From: Verrucomicrobiota bacterium
GTDB lineage: Bacteria; Verrucomicrobiota; Verrucomicrobiia; Opitutales; Opitutaceae
DNA length: 5,615 nt
NCBI GenBank assembly: GCA_030916665.1
Contig: JAUPWC010000505.1
Span: forward strand, 1-5,615
Direction: 5' to 3'
Below the pieces are notes generated by a model. The model had not been told where the DNA came from, did not search any database, and worked only from the letters and a program-made list of their open reading frames with translations. The translations under genes and the position numbers were made by a program. Positions 1-5,284 of this stretch are shown here, piece by piece. Each line of letters starts with the position of its first letter. Within the stretch, counting starts at the first letter, position 1.

Positions 1-86
1 ATGGCGTACGAGTGGCAGCGGTGGATGGCCTTGAAGTGGTCGATCAAGGTGCCGTCGAGGTCGAGGAGGACGCAGGCGGGAAGCAT
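1..86 (-). CDS. HAD-superfamily hydrolase, N-terminal fragment (runs off window)
   Basis: Read on the minus strand from an ATG at 86-84, this frame gives 28 residues before the window ends. They include the stretch VLLDLDGTLID. This is HAD motif I (DxDxT): D9 would be the nucleophile that forms the aspartyl-phosphate and D11 the acid/base. The residues after it (DHFKAIHRCHSYA) resemble the start of the cap region in phosphoglycolate-phosphatase/beta-phosphoglucomutase-like members. The start is well supported: the frame has no other ATG, GTG or TTG between 86 and an in-frame stop at 164-162. No clear Shine-Dalgarno sequence precedes it. The gene diverges from the plus-strand operon that begins at 372. 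The subfamily and substrate cannot be decided from 28 residues. The plus-strand frame over the same bases shows no recognisable protein and is probably a shadow. Confidence 0.8.
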   Translation of the reverse strand, partial: MLPACVLLDLDGTLIDHFKAIHRCHSYA

Positions 87-179
87 GGGAAGCCCGGAGC
101 ATCGCCCGGACCGTCGTCCGGCCGCGAGGCAAAAGCCTCCGCATGACTTGGCGAAGTTGCATCAGACCAAGGCAGGTAC

Positions 180-304
180 AACCACAGATGGACACAGATA
201 CACACAGATGACCGGATCAAGGGGACGTGTCTGATCCACGGACTGCGGCGGCCCTGTCATCGGTTTGGTCTATATATCTGTGTCATCGGTGTTCATCTGT
301 GGTT
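180..304. repeat. Imperfect inverted repeat of ACAGAT-rich arms in the divergent intergenic region
   Basis: The left arm (180-209) reads AACCACAGATG and continues with ACAGAT units at 184, 194 and 204, exactly 10 bp apart. The reverse complement of the right arm (276-304) matches it almost throughout, with a few substitutions and one single-base indel. Both arms share AACCACAGATG at their outer ends and ACACAGAT at their inner ends. The loop between them is 66 bases and includes a second, smaller inverted repeat. From memory, arrays of this kind (AACCACAGATG followed by GACACAGATG-like units) recur between genes in many bacterial genomes, so I read this as one copy of an interspersed REP/MITE-like element. 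No transposase is present. As RNA or cruciform DNA it could form a long stem between the two divergent genes. Confidence 0.7.
214..237. repeat. Small inverted repeat inside the loop of the larger one
   Basis: GGATCA (214-219) is followed after 12 bases by its exact complement TGATCC (232-237). The loop is A/G-rich and includes GGGGACGTGT. No T-tract follows on either strand, so it does not look like an intrinsic terminator. It may be the inner stem of the larger repeat or a degenerate REP-type hairpin. A six-base stem is weak evidence by itself; its central position between the arms is what makes it worth listing. Confidence 0.4.
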
Positions 305-371
305 AACCGGTTTGCCCGGTCGGAAGCGCGGGGTTGCGCTGCCGGGCGTATGCTGACACCCTGGGCGCATC

Positions 372-863
372 ATGGAATCGCTCTCCTCGCTCCTGCCGAT
401 CATCCAGCTGGCGATCACCCCGGTCATTTTGATCTCCGGCATGGGGGCGCTCATGATCACGCTCACCAACCGCATGGCCCGCATCGTGGACCGCACGCGG
501 GATCTGGCGGAGAAGATCCCCGATTCCGACCCCGACGAGCGCCAGCATCTCGAGGACCAGCTGACCATCATGTGGCGCCGCACGCTGATGATCCGCCGGG
601 CGGTGACGACCAACGGCCTGAGCATGCTCGTCTCGTGCCTGCTTATCGTGGCGCTGTTCGCCGCGGCGATGTTCGACTGGAACATGCGCCTCGTGGTGCT
701 GGTGCTGTTCGCGGCCAGCATCGCCTTGCTCACGGCCTCGCTGGTGGACTTTTTGCGCGACATCTTCATCTCGCTGCATGCCCTCAAGCTGCAGGTGGCC
801 CGCGCCCGGCAGAAGCCCGCCACGCGCGCGCCGTGGGCGACGGGCGGCAACCGCGGCCCATGA
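372..863 (+). CDS. DUF2721 family integral membrane protein
   Basis: This is a 163-residue protein matching my recollection of the DUF2721 family, whose biochemical role is unknown. The hallmark is at the N-terminus: a first membrane segment around residues 7-29 containing AITPVILISGMGAL (14-27), followed by the basic stretch LTNRMARIVDRTRDL (31-45). A charged, probably cytoplasmic, helical section covers about 45-78. Two more membrane segments follow, about 82-101 and 105-127, and a basic tail ends the protein. The ATG at 372 places the hydrophobic segment at the extreme N-terminus as expected; no Shine-Dalgarno sequence is visible upstream. Its TGA stop (861-863) overlaps the next gene's ATG (860-862) as ATGA, so the two are probably translationally coupled. 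The gene lies downstream of the intergenic inverted repeat, and any promoter for the operon would be expected in 305-371 or within the repeat. Confidence 0.85.
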   Translation: MESLSSLLPIIQLAITPVILISGMGALMITLTNRMARIVDRTRDLAEKIPDSDPDERQHLEDQLTIMWRRTLMIRRAVTTNGLSMLVSCLLIVALFAAAMFDWNMRLVVLVLFAASIALLTASLVDFLRDIFISLHALKLQVARARQKPATRAPWATGGNRGP

Positions 864-1555
864 CGAATTCCCGCTGGGAGATTTTCTGGGACGGGCTGGC
901 GAAACGGCTGATGTTCCGGTCGCCGCTGCGGCCCTACCTGCTCTACAAATACCGCTACGCCTTCACGCCCGCGCAGCTCGCCCGGCTGACCACGCTGGCC
1001 ACGGAGGCGTCCGCTGCGCCCGGTGACTTCTGTGAAATCGGCTGCTATCGCGGCTACACGACGGTTTTTCTGAACAAGCACCTCGACGCGGTCGCGCCGG
1101 AGAAGCGCTACTGGGCCGTGGACACCTTTGGCGGCTTTGTGGCCACGGATGTCGCCCACGAGACCGACATTCGCGGCAAGACCGGCCGCGAGGAGCGCCG
1201 CGCGCTCGACAAGTTCACCGTCAATTCCCGCGCCATGTTCGAGGCGACTTTGCGGCAGAACGGCATCACGCGGGTCAGCACGCACGCCGCCGCCGTGCAG
1301 GATTTCGCGTTTCCGGCCGGCACGCGGCTGTGCTTTGTGCTGCTCGACGTGGATCTCTACCTGCCGACCGTCGCCGGGTTGGAGAAAGTCTGGCCACTGC
1401 TCGCCCCGGGCGGACTGGTGGTGGTGGACGATTGCCAGGCCGACCACGTCTATGACGGCTCGCGGCAGGCCGTGCTGGAGTTCTGCGCGAACCAAGGCGT
1501 CACACACGAGCTGGTCGAGACCAAGCTCGCGGTGCTGCGAAAGCCGCGGACCTGA
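860..1555 (+). CDS. TylF/MycF-like class I SAM-dependent O-methyltransferase
   Basis: This is a 231-residue soluble protein with a Rossmann methyltransferase fold. Motif I, the SAM-binding loop, is FCEIGCYRGYTT (57-68). An acidic residue after the second strand is in WAVDTFGGF (D88). DVDLY (163-167) and VVVDDC (187-192) supply acidic residues (D163/D165 and D190/D191) at the spacing used for the divalent metal in macrocin/mycinamicin-type O-methyltransferases. The order DVDLY, then LEKVWPLLAPGG, then VVVDD is characteristic of that family. I chose the ATG at 860 because it overlaps the DUF2721 stop as ATGA. The same frame is open much further upstream, to 227, but that part lies over the DUF2721 gene and looks like a GC-rich shadow. 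The substrate is unknown; TylF relatives methylate sugar hydroxyls, and glycan or lipid-linked sugar modification would be plausible. It ends 50 bases before the permease gene. Confidence 0.85.
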   Translation: MTNSRWEIFWDGLAKRLMFRSPLRPYLLYKYRYAFTPAQLARLTTLATEASAAPGDFCEIGCYRGYTTVFLNKHLDAVAPEKRYWAVDTFGGFVATDVAHETDIRGKTGREERRALDKFTVNSRAMFEATLRQNGITRVSTHAAAVQDFAFPAGTRLCFVLLDVDLYLPTVAGLEKVWPLLAPGGLVVVDDCQADHVYDGSRQAVLEFCANQGVTHELVETKLAVLRKPRT

Positions 1556-1605
1556 AAAATCAGTCTGGCGCGCCCGCCGGTCGCGCGCACACTCGGCAAC
1601 CGTCC

Positions 1606-2733
1606 ATGCCGTCCGTCTCGTCAACGCCCGTTGCCCGCGCCGATGCCGTCCTTGAGGGCTCGGCGCTGAAGGTCTCGATAGTCGGGGACTGGTCCATCAC
1701 GGGCGTGCGTCCGAAATGGACGGCCACGCTGGCCGGGAGGCAGCCCAAGCAGGTGCACTTGTCCGCCGACGGTCTCGGCAACTGGGACAGCTCACTGCTG
1801 CTCTTCCTGTTTGAGGCGCAGCAATGGTGCCGGATCACCGGGGCGTTTTGCGATAGCAAGGCGTTGCCGGAGAAAGTCCTCGTGCTGCTGAAACAGATGT
1901 CGGTCTCGCACGAGACGAGCGTGCCTTTCGATCGGTCAGAAAATTTCTTTTCGGCGGTGGGCGAGGCGACATTCGACGCCGTGGGCAAGGCGCGCGGCTT
2001 TTCGCACTTCATCGGCGAGTGCGTGATCGGAGCCAGCCGGGTCGTGAAGCTCTCGCGTCGCTTCCGCTGGTGTGACGCCTTTGAGGAGATGCAGAACTGC
2101 GGCGCCATGGCGCTGCCCATCGTGAGCCTCATCAGCTTCCTGGTCGGCGTGACGCTGGCCTACATCGGCGCCATCGTGCTGCGCCAATACGGCGGGGACA
2201 TCTACGTGGCGGACCTCGTGGGTCTTGCGATGGTGCGCGAGATGGGCGCCCTGATGACCGGCATCGTGCTGGCCGGCCGCACCGGCGCGGCCTACGCGGC
2301 CACCCTCGGCAACATGAAGGCCAACGAGGAGATCGACGCGCTCGAGACCCTCGGCATCTCCGCGATCGACTTCCTCGTGCTGCCGCGGCTGCTGGCGCTG
2401 TTCGTGATGATGCCGCTGCTCACGCTCTACGCCAACGCCCTTGGCATCGTCGGCGGCATGGCGGTGGCGAGCGGCGTGCTGTCCATCCCGCCGACCGCCT
2501 ACTGGGTCGAGATGCTCACGATCGTGGACCTTTCCGACCTCCTGACCGGCGTGATCAAGGGCGGCACCTTCGGCCTGATCATCGGCTTGTCCGGCTGTCT
2601 GCGCGGCATGGAGGCCGACCGCAGCGCGGCCGGTGTGGGCCGTGCCGCGACCTCGGCGGTCGTCACCGCCATCCTGCTCATCATCGTGGCCAACGCCCTC
2701 TACGCGGTGGTCTTCGACATCCTCGGACTCTGA
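1606..2733 (+). CDS. mlaE: MlaE-family lipid ABC transporter permease with N-terminal STAS domain
   Basis: This 375-residue protein is about 110 residues longer than E. coli MlaE. The extra N-terminal part (about 15-110) looks like a STAS domain: a strand around LKVSIVGDWSITG (21-33), then HLSADGLGNWDSSLLLFL (51-68). D61-S62-S63 sits where SpoIIAA-type proteins carry their conserved Asp-Ser. A linker leads to the permease proper (about 155-375), with membrane segments near 166-192, 205-232, 258-290, 316-335 and 347-373. The most diagnostic element is GNMKANEEIDALETLGI (235-251) followed by VLPRLLALF, the conserved cytoplasmic region of MlaE/YrbE permeases. The role is the membrane core of a lipid transporter working with the MlaF-like ATPase and MCE protein. 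The fused STAS domain probably replaces the separate MlaB subunit. The ATG at 1606 is the only usable start after the methyltransferase stop. The gap to the ATPase gene is three bases. Confidence 0.93.
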   Translation: MPSVSSTPVARADAVLEGSALKVSIVGDWSITGVRPKWTATLAGRQPKQVHLSADGLGNWDSSLLLFLFEAQQWCRITGAFCDSKALPEKVLVLLKQMSVSHETSVPFDRSENFFSAVGEATFDAVGKARGFSHFIGECVIGASRVVKLSRRFRWCDAFEEMQNCGAMALPIVSLISFLVGVTLAYIGAIVLRQYGGDIYVADLVGLAMVREMGALMTGIVLAGRTGAAYAATLGNMKANEEIDALETLGISAIDFLVLPRLLALFVMMPLLTLYANALGIVGGMAVASGVLSIPPTAYWVEMLTIVDLSDLLTGVIKGGTFGLIIGLSGCLRGMEADRSAAGVGRAATSAVVTAILLIIVANALYAVVFDILGL

Positions 2734-2736
2734 CCC

Positions 2737-3531
2737 ATGAGCCTCGCCACCGCCCGCGCCGACTCCAGCCCCGCCATCGAGGTGACGGGCCTCCACTGCG
2801 GCTACGAGGGGCGCACCGTGCTGAAGGACCTCAATTTCACGGTGAAACGCGGCGAGGTGTTCTTCATCATCGGCGGCAGCGGTTGCGGCAAGAGCACGCT
2901 TCTGCGCAACCTCGTCGGCCTGCACGCCCCGTTGGCCGGCGACGTGAAGTTCTTCGGGCAATCCTTCACCGGCGCCGACCTGTCCGCCCGGCGCAACCTG
3001 CTCAAGACCTTCGGCGTGCTCTACCAGGGCGGCGCGCTCTGGAGCTCGCTCACCCTGCGCGAGAACGTCGCCCTCCCGCTGGAGGAGCACACACCGCTCG
3101 CGAAGCGCGAGATCGCCGAGCTGACCAGCCTCAAGCTCGCGCAGGTCGGGCTCACGGGTTTCGAGGACTACTACCCGTCGGAGATCAGCGGCGGCATGAA
3201 GAAACGCGCCGGCCTCGCCCGGGCGCTCGCGCTCGATCCCGACATCGTGTTCCTCGACGAACCCTCCGCCGGCCTCGATCCCATCACCTCGCGCAAGCTC
3301 GACGACCTCGTGCTCCAGGTGCGCGACAGCTTCGGCACGACGCTGGTGGTCGTGTCGCACGAGCTGGCGTCCATCTTCGGCATCGCCGACCGCGTGATCA
3401 TGCTCGACCGCAGCGCGCAGGGCATCATCGCCGAGGGCCCGCCCAACGGCCTCGCGGAACGCTCGCGCGACCCGCGGGTCGAGGAGTTCCTGCTGCGCCG
3501 GGACCAGCCGCGGGGCGCGCCGCCGGCATGA
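2737..3531 (+). CDS. mlaF: MlaF-family lipid ABC transporter ATPase
   Basis: This 264-residue nucleotide-binding subunit is cytoplasmic and docks on the permease to drive lipid movement by ATP hydrolysis. All catalytic motifs are intact: Walker A GGSGCGKST (46-54), Q-loop YQGGALWSSLT (Q97), ABC signature SGGMKKR (151-157), Walker B IVFLDEPSAGLD with catalytic E175, and H-loop histidine H208 in VVSHEL. The GGALWSSLT and SGGMKKRAGLARAL wording is typical of the MlaF/Mkl group rather than of other ABC importers. Length agrees with the family. It starts three bases after the permease stop (TGA CCC ATG), with no Shine-Dalgarno sequence, so coupling to upstream translation is likely. The stop overlaps an ATG as ATGA; that ATG opens a 16-codon reading frame leading exactly to the next gene's start. 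Confidence 0.96.
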   Translation: MSLATARADSSPAIEVTGLHCGYEGRTVLKDLNFTVKRGEVFFIIGGSGCGKSTLLRNLVGLHAPLAGDVKFFGQSFTGADLSARRNLLKTFGVLYQGGALWSSLTLRENVALPLEEHTPLAKREIAELTSLKLAQVGLTGFEDYYPSEISGGMKKRAGLARALALDPDIVFLDEPSAGLDPITSRKLDDLVLQVRDSFGTTLVVVSHELASIFGIADRVIMLDRSAQGIIAEGPPNGLAERSRDPRVEEFLLRRDQPRGAPPA

Positions 3532-3578
3532 AAATCCTGTCCATTTCCCGTAACTCCGCTAACCGTATCCACCCGTGA
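3528..3578 (+). other. Bridging mini-ORF 1 (16 codons) between mlaF and mlaD
   Basis: The ATG at 3528-3530 overlaps the ATPase stop TGA (3529-3531). The frame encodes MKILSISRNSANRIHP and ends with TGA at 3576-3578, which overlaps the GTG start of the MCE protein (3575-3577) as GTGA. I see no Shine-Dalgarno sequence before either start. The peptide resembles nothing I know. I list it as a possible coupling element, carrying ribosomes from one gene to the next, not as a demonstrated gene. Chance is possible, because short open frames are common in GC-rich DNA. Confidence 0.35.
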
Positions 3579-4579
3579 AGACCAAGCTCAGTCCCGCCGC
3601 CGTCGGTGTGTTTGTCATCGGCGCGTTCGCGATCGGCCTCATCGCGCTGCTGTCGTTCGGCGGCATGAGCCTGTTCAGCAAGCCGCACCGCTTCATGGTG
3701 TATTTCGACGAATCCATCCATGGCCTCGATCTCGGCTCGCCCGTCAAGCTTCGCGGCGTCCGCGTCGGCCGTGTGGTGGACCTCGCCGTCCACTACGACG
3801 AGGCAGCCACGAAGTCCGTGGTGGTCGTCACCTGCGAGCTCAACCGCAACGTCATCACCGACGAAAAGGGCGCGGCCCTGAAGATCGCCGGCCCGGCCGA
3901 CATCCAGACGATGGTGGACCATGGCCTGCGGGCGCAGCTGGGCGTGCTCGGTCTGGCCACCGGCCTGCTGTTCGTGGAGCTGAATTTCGAGGACCCGGCG
4001 GAATATCCGGCGGCACAGTTAGCCACGCCGCCGAAGTTCGTGGTCATTCCCGCCGTGCCTTCGGCCATCTCCGAATACCAGGCCAGCCTCAGCGAAATCC
4101 TCTCCGACCTGAAAAAGGTGGATTTCGCGGGCATCTCCCGCGAGGCCAAGACCCTGCTCGCCACCGCCAACAAGAAGATCAGCGAGGCCGACGTGAAGGG
4201 CTTGGGCGAGCGCATCGGCCGCGCGGCCGAGGCGCTGACGGCCTTTGTCGAGTCGCCCGAGGCCAAGCAGGCCTTCACCAACCTCAACGAGGCGCTCGTC
4301 GCCACCAAGGCGGCCGTCGCCAAGATCGACACCCAGGTGGACCCGGTGAGCGAAGAGCTGAAGAAGACCCTCGTCAACGCCCAGGCCGCGCTGAAGACGA
4401 TCGACTCCACCGCGGCGACCACGCGGCGCTTCGTGCAACGGCAGGGCGACGTGGGCGACGAGATCACCACCGCCCTCCGGCAGGTCGCCGAAGCCGCCGC
4501 CGCGCTCGAAAACCTCGTCAGTTCCCTCGAGCGCAACCCGACTTCCCTTCTCGTGGGCAAGAAGAAGAAACCGGAGTGA
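3575..4579 (+). CDS. mlaD: MlaD-like protein, single MCE domain with long helical C-terminus
   Basis: This 334-residue protein is substrate-binding and is anchored in the inner membrane, facing the periplasm. After a short basic start, one membrane helix spans about 8-28. The MCE domain covers about 38-136. It includes GLDLGSPVKLRGVRVGRV (50-67), the family's most conserved stretch, and LGVLGLATGLLFVEL (122-136), at the position of the central pore loop in hexameric MCE rings. Residues about 155-318 are a long Ala/Lys/Glu-rich helical region, and the end carries LERNPTSLLVGKKKK (318-332), similar to tails of other MCE proteins. E. coli MlaD has only 183 residues, so the tail could build a tube or needle across the periplasm. 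The start is GTG: an in-frame TAA at 3560-3562 rules out earlier starts, and the next ATG would delete the membrane helix. Confidence 0.93.
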   Translation: MKTKLSPAAVGVFVIGAFAIGLIALLSFGGMSLFSKPHRFMVYFDESIHGLDLGSPVKLRGVRVGRVVDLAVHYDEAATKSVVVVTCELNRNVITDEKGAALKIAGPADIQTMVDHGLRAQLGVLGLATGLLFVELNFEDPAEYPAAQLATPPKFVVIPAVPSAISEYQASLSEILSDLKKVDFAGISREAKTLLATANKKISEADVKGLGERIGRAAEALTAFVESPEAKQAFTNLNEALVATKAAVAKIDTQVDPVSEELKKTLVNAQAALKTIDSTAATTRRFVQRQGDVGDEITTALRQVAEAAAALENLVSSLERNPTSLLVGKKKKPE

Positions 4580-4629
4580 GGGACGGCCCCATCCGCCTTC
4601 GCCCAGCCTTCGGCGCGACAAGCACATGA
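4576..4629 (+). other. Bridging mini-ORF 2 (17 codons) between mlaD and the lipoprotein gene
   Basis: A GTG at 4576-4578 overlaps the MCE gene's TGA (4577-4579) as GTGA. The frame runs for 17 sense codons (first residue read as Met: MRDGPIRLRPAFGATST) and ends at TGA 4627-4629, overlapping the lipoprotein ATG (4626-4628) as ATGA. It is thus the same arrangement as the gap before it. The stretch also contains the repeat-like sequence at 4594-4615, so part of it may have been inserted. There is no sign that the peptide itself has a function. Confidence 0.3.
4594..4615. repeat. Possible degenerate intergenic repeat with GCCTTCG twice
   Basis: GCCTTCG occurs at 4595-4601 and again at 4606-4612. 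CGCC (4594-4597) can pair with GGCG (4612-4615) around it. The overall text recalls, from memory, an interspersed repeat of the form CGCCTTCGCCAAGGCTTCGGCG that I associate with intergenic regions in several bacterial groups; here the inner complementary half is altered. The identification is uncertain and only a genome-wide count could settle it. Confidence 0.3.
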
Positions 4630-5195
4630 ATACCAACCGACCCAACTTCCGTCCCCTGGCGCTCAGGGTTCCGCTCTCCGCGCTCAGCCTTCTCCTCGCT
4701 TCCGGTTGCAGCATCCTGCCCGAGCCGCAGGCGGACACCGTGCGCCATTTCACCCTGAGCGAGCCGGCGCAGATGGGCCGCGCCACCGAAGGAGTCGTCG
4801 TGCGGCCGGTGCGCCTCGCCGGTCACCTGCGCAACCGGAGCATGGCCGTGCGCGTGTCGGCCCACGAGGTTGAGTATTTGGAGGATGTCCGCTGGGCCGA
4901 GCCGCTCGACGAGGCGCTCACGCAGATCCTGCGCAACCGCCTGCGGGCGGTCGCGGCCGGCGCCACGGTGATGGTGCAGGTGCAGCGTTGCGAGCTCGTG
5001 CGCTCGGATGACAACACCGTGCAGCTGGCCGCCACCTACGTGATCACGCCCGCCGGCGGTGGGGATGCCCAGTCATCCGTGTTCACGGCCACGCCTCGCA
5101 AGTGGGAGGGCGGCGATCACGGGGCCATCATCGGTCTCATGCGCGAGGCAGCCGTCGAGCTGGCCGACGCCATCGCCGGGGCGGTGGAAAAATGA
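4626..5195 (+). CDS. ABC-type transport auxiliary lipoprotein (PqiC/LetC-like, ABC_trans_aux / DUF330)
   Basis: This is a 189-residue secreted lipoprotein. A basic n-region (R5, R9, R14) leads to a hydrophobic core and a lipobox ending ASGC, with the lipidated cysteine at C28. Ala at -3 is less usual than Leu but acceptable. Ser at +2 argues against inner-membrane retention under the E. coli rule, so an outer-membrane location is likely. The mature part begins with the family-like RHFTLSEP. It contains GVVVRPVRLAGHLRN and HEVEYLEDVRWAEPL (R89-L94 being RWAEPL), the signature stretch of this family. Length is normal. Relatives such as PqiC sit at the outer membrane and contact the MCE tube, and this gene follows the MCE gene directly, so it is probably the outer-membrane partner of this transporter. 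The ATG at 4626 gives a proper signal peptide. It is not a homologue of MlaC, the soluble shuttle. Confidence 0.9.
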   Translation: MNTNRPNFRPLALRVPLSALSLLLASGCSILPEPQADTVRHFTLSEPAQMGRATEGVVVRPVRLAGHLRNRSMAVRVSAHEVEYLEDVRWAEPLDEALTQILRNRLRAVAAGATVMVQVQRCELVRSDDNTVQLAATYVITPAGGGDAQSSVFTATPRKWEGGDHGAIIGLMREAAVELADAIAGAVEK

Positions 5196-5214
5196 TGCCC
5201 AGTCGGTGGAAAAA
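5182..5214 (+). repeat. 11-bp direct repeat at the lipoprotein stop codon
   Basis: CGGTGGAAAAA occurs at 5182-5192 and again at 5204-5214, 22 bp apart. The first copy encodes the last residues of the lipoprotein and runs up to the ATGATG that starts mini-ORF 3. The second lies just inside the gap. The GGTGG element is the closest thing to a Shine-Dalgarno sequence in the window, sitting about five bases before that ATG. It could be a small slippage duplication or chance. Confidence 0.45.
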
Positions 5215-5284
5215 CCCTTTGCAGCTCCGAAGGGGGCGTGGCATGGTTCCGGCTAAGCAAGGACCCATCACCGCCCATCCATGA
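5192..5284 (+). other. Bridging mini-ORF 3 (30 codons) between the lipoprotein gene and the last gene
   Basis: The ATG at 5192-5194 overlaps the lipoprotein TGA (5193-5195) as ATGA. The frame gives 30 residues, starting MMPSRWKNPLQLRRGRG and rich in basic residues. It ends at TGA 5282-5284, overlapping the next ATG (5281-5283), again as ATGA. It spans the whole 85-base gap. A GGTGG upstream gives this one a weak possible ribosome binding site. A short basic peptide product cannot be excluded, but I see no family resemblance. Confidence 0.35.

Noticed and set aside
124..142. GAGGC-AAAA-GCCTC hairpin as a terminator
   Set aside because: The stem is only five pairs, extendable past a bulge; there is no T-tract, and it lies upstream of both divergent genes where no terminator is expected.
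1..234. Plus-strand 77-codon frame at the left edge
   Set aside because: It is antisense to the HAD motif and then runs through the intergenic repeat; there is no family resemblance.
265..278. TATATATC as a possible -10 promoter element
   Set aside because: No -35-like hexamer occurs at the right spacing on either strand, and the bases adjoin or overlap the right arm of the inverted repeat. A promoter for 372 must exist somewhere, but I cannot place it.
227..859. Upstream extension of the methyltransferase frame
   Set aside because: The extra residues are low-complexity His/Arg/Gly/Ala-rich and overlap the DUF2721 gene in another frame. The ATG at 860 fits both the family's N-terminus and the ATGA overlap.
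1565..1590. GC-rich inverted repeat after the methyltransferase as a terminator
   Set aside because: The stem is short and imperfect and no T-tract follows; the 50-base gap is compatible with continued transcription into mlaE.
293..1624. Long minus-strand open frame across DUF2721 and the methyltransferase
   Set aside because: Antisense to two recognisable genes and of shadow-like composition, with no domain that I can recognise.
1936..3360. Long minus-strand open frame (474 codons) across mlaE and mlaF
   Set aside because: It lies antisense to two genes with intact, well-known motifs; its translation is full of His, Arg, Glu and Ala repeats typical of shadows in GC-rich coding DNA.
5215..5234. 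CCCTT/AAGGG hairpin after the lipoprotein gene as a terminator
   Set aside because: A five-pair stem with a ten-base loop and no T-tract is too weak.
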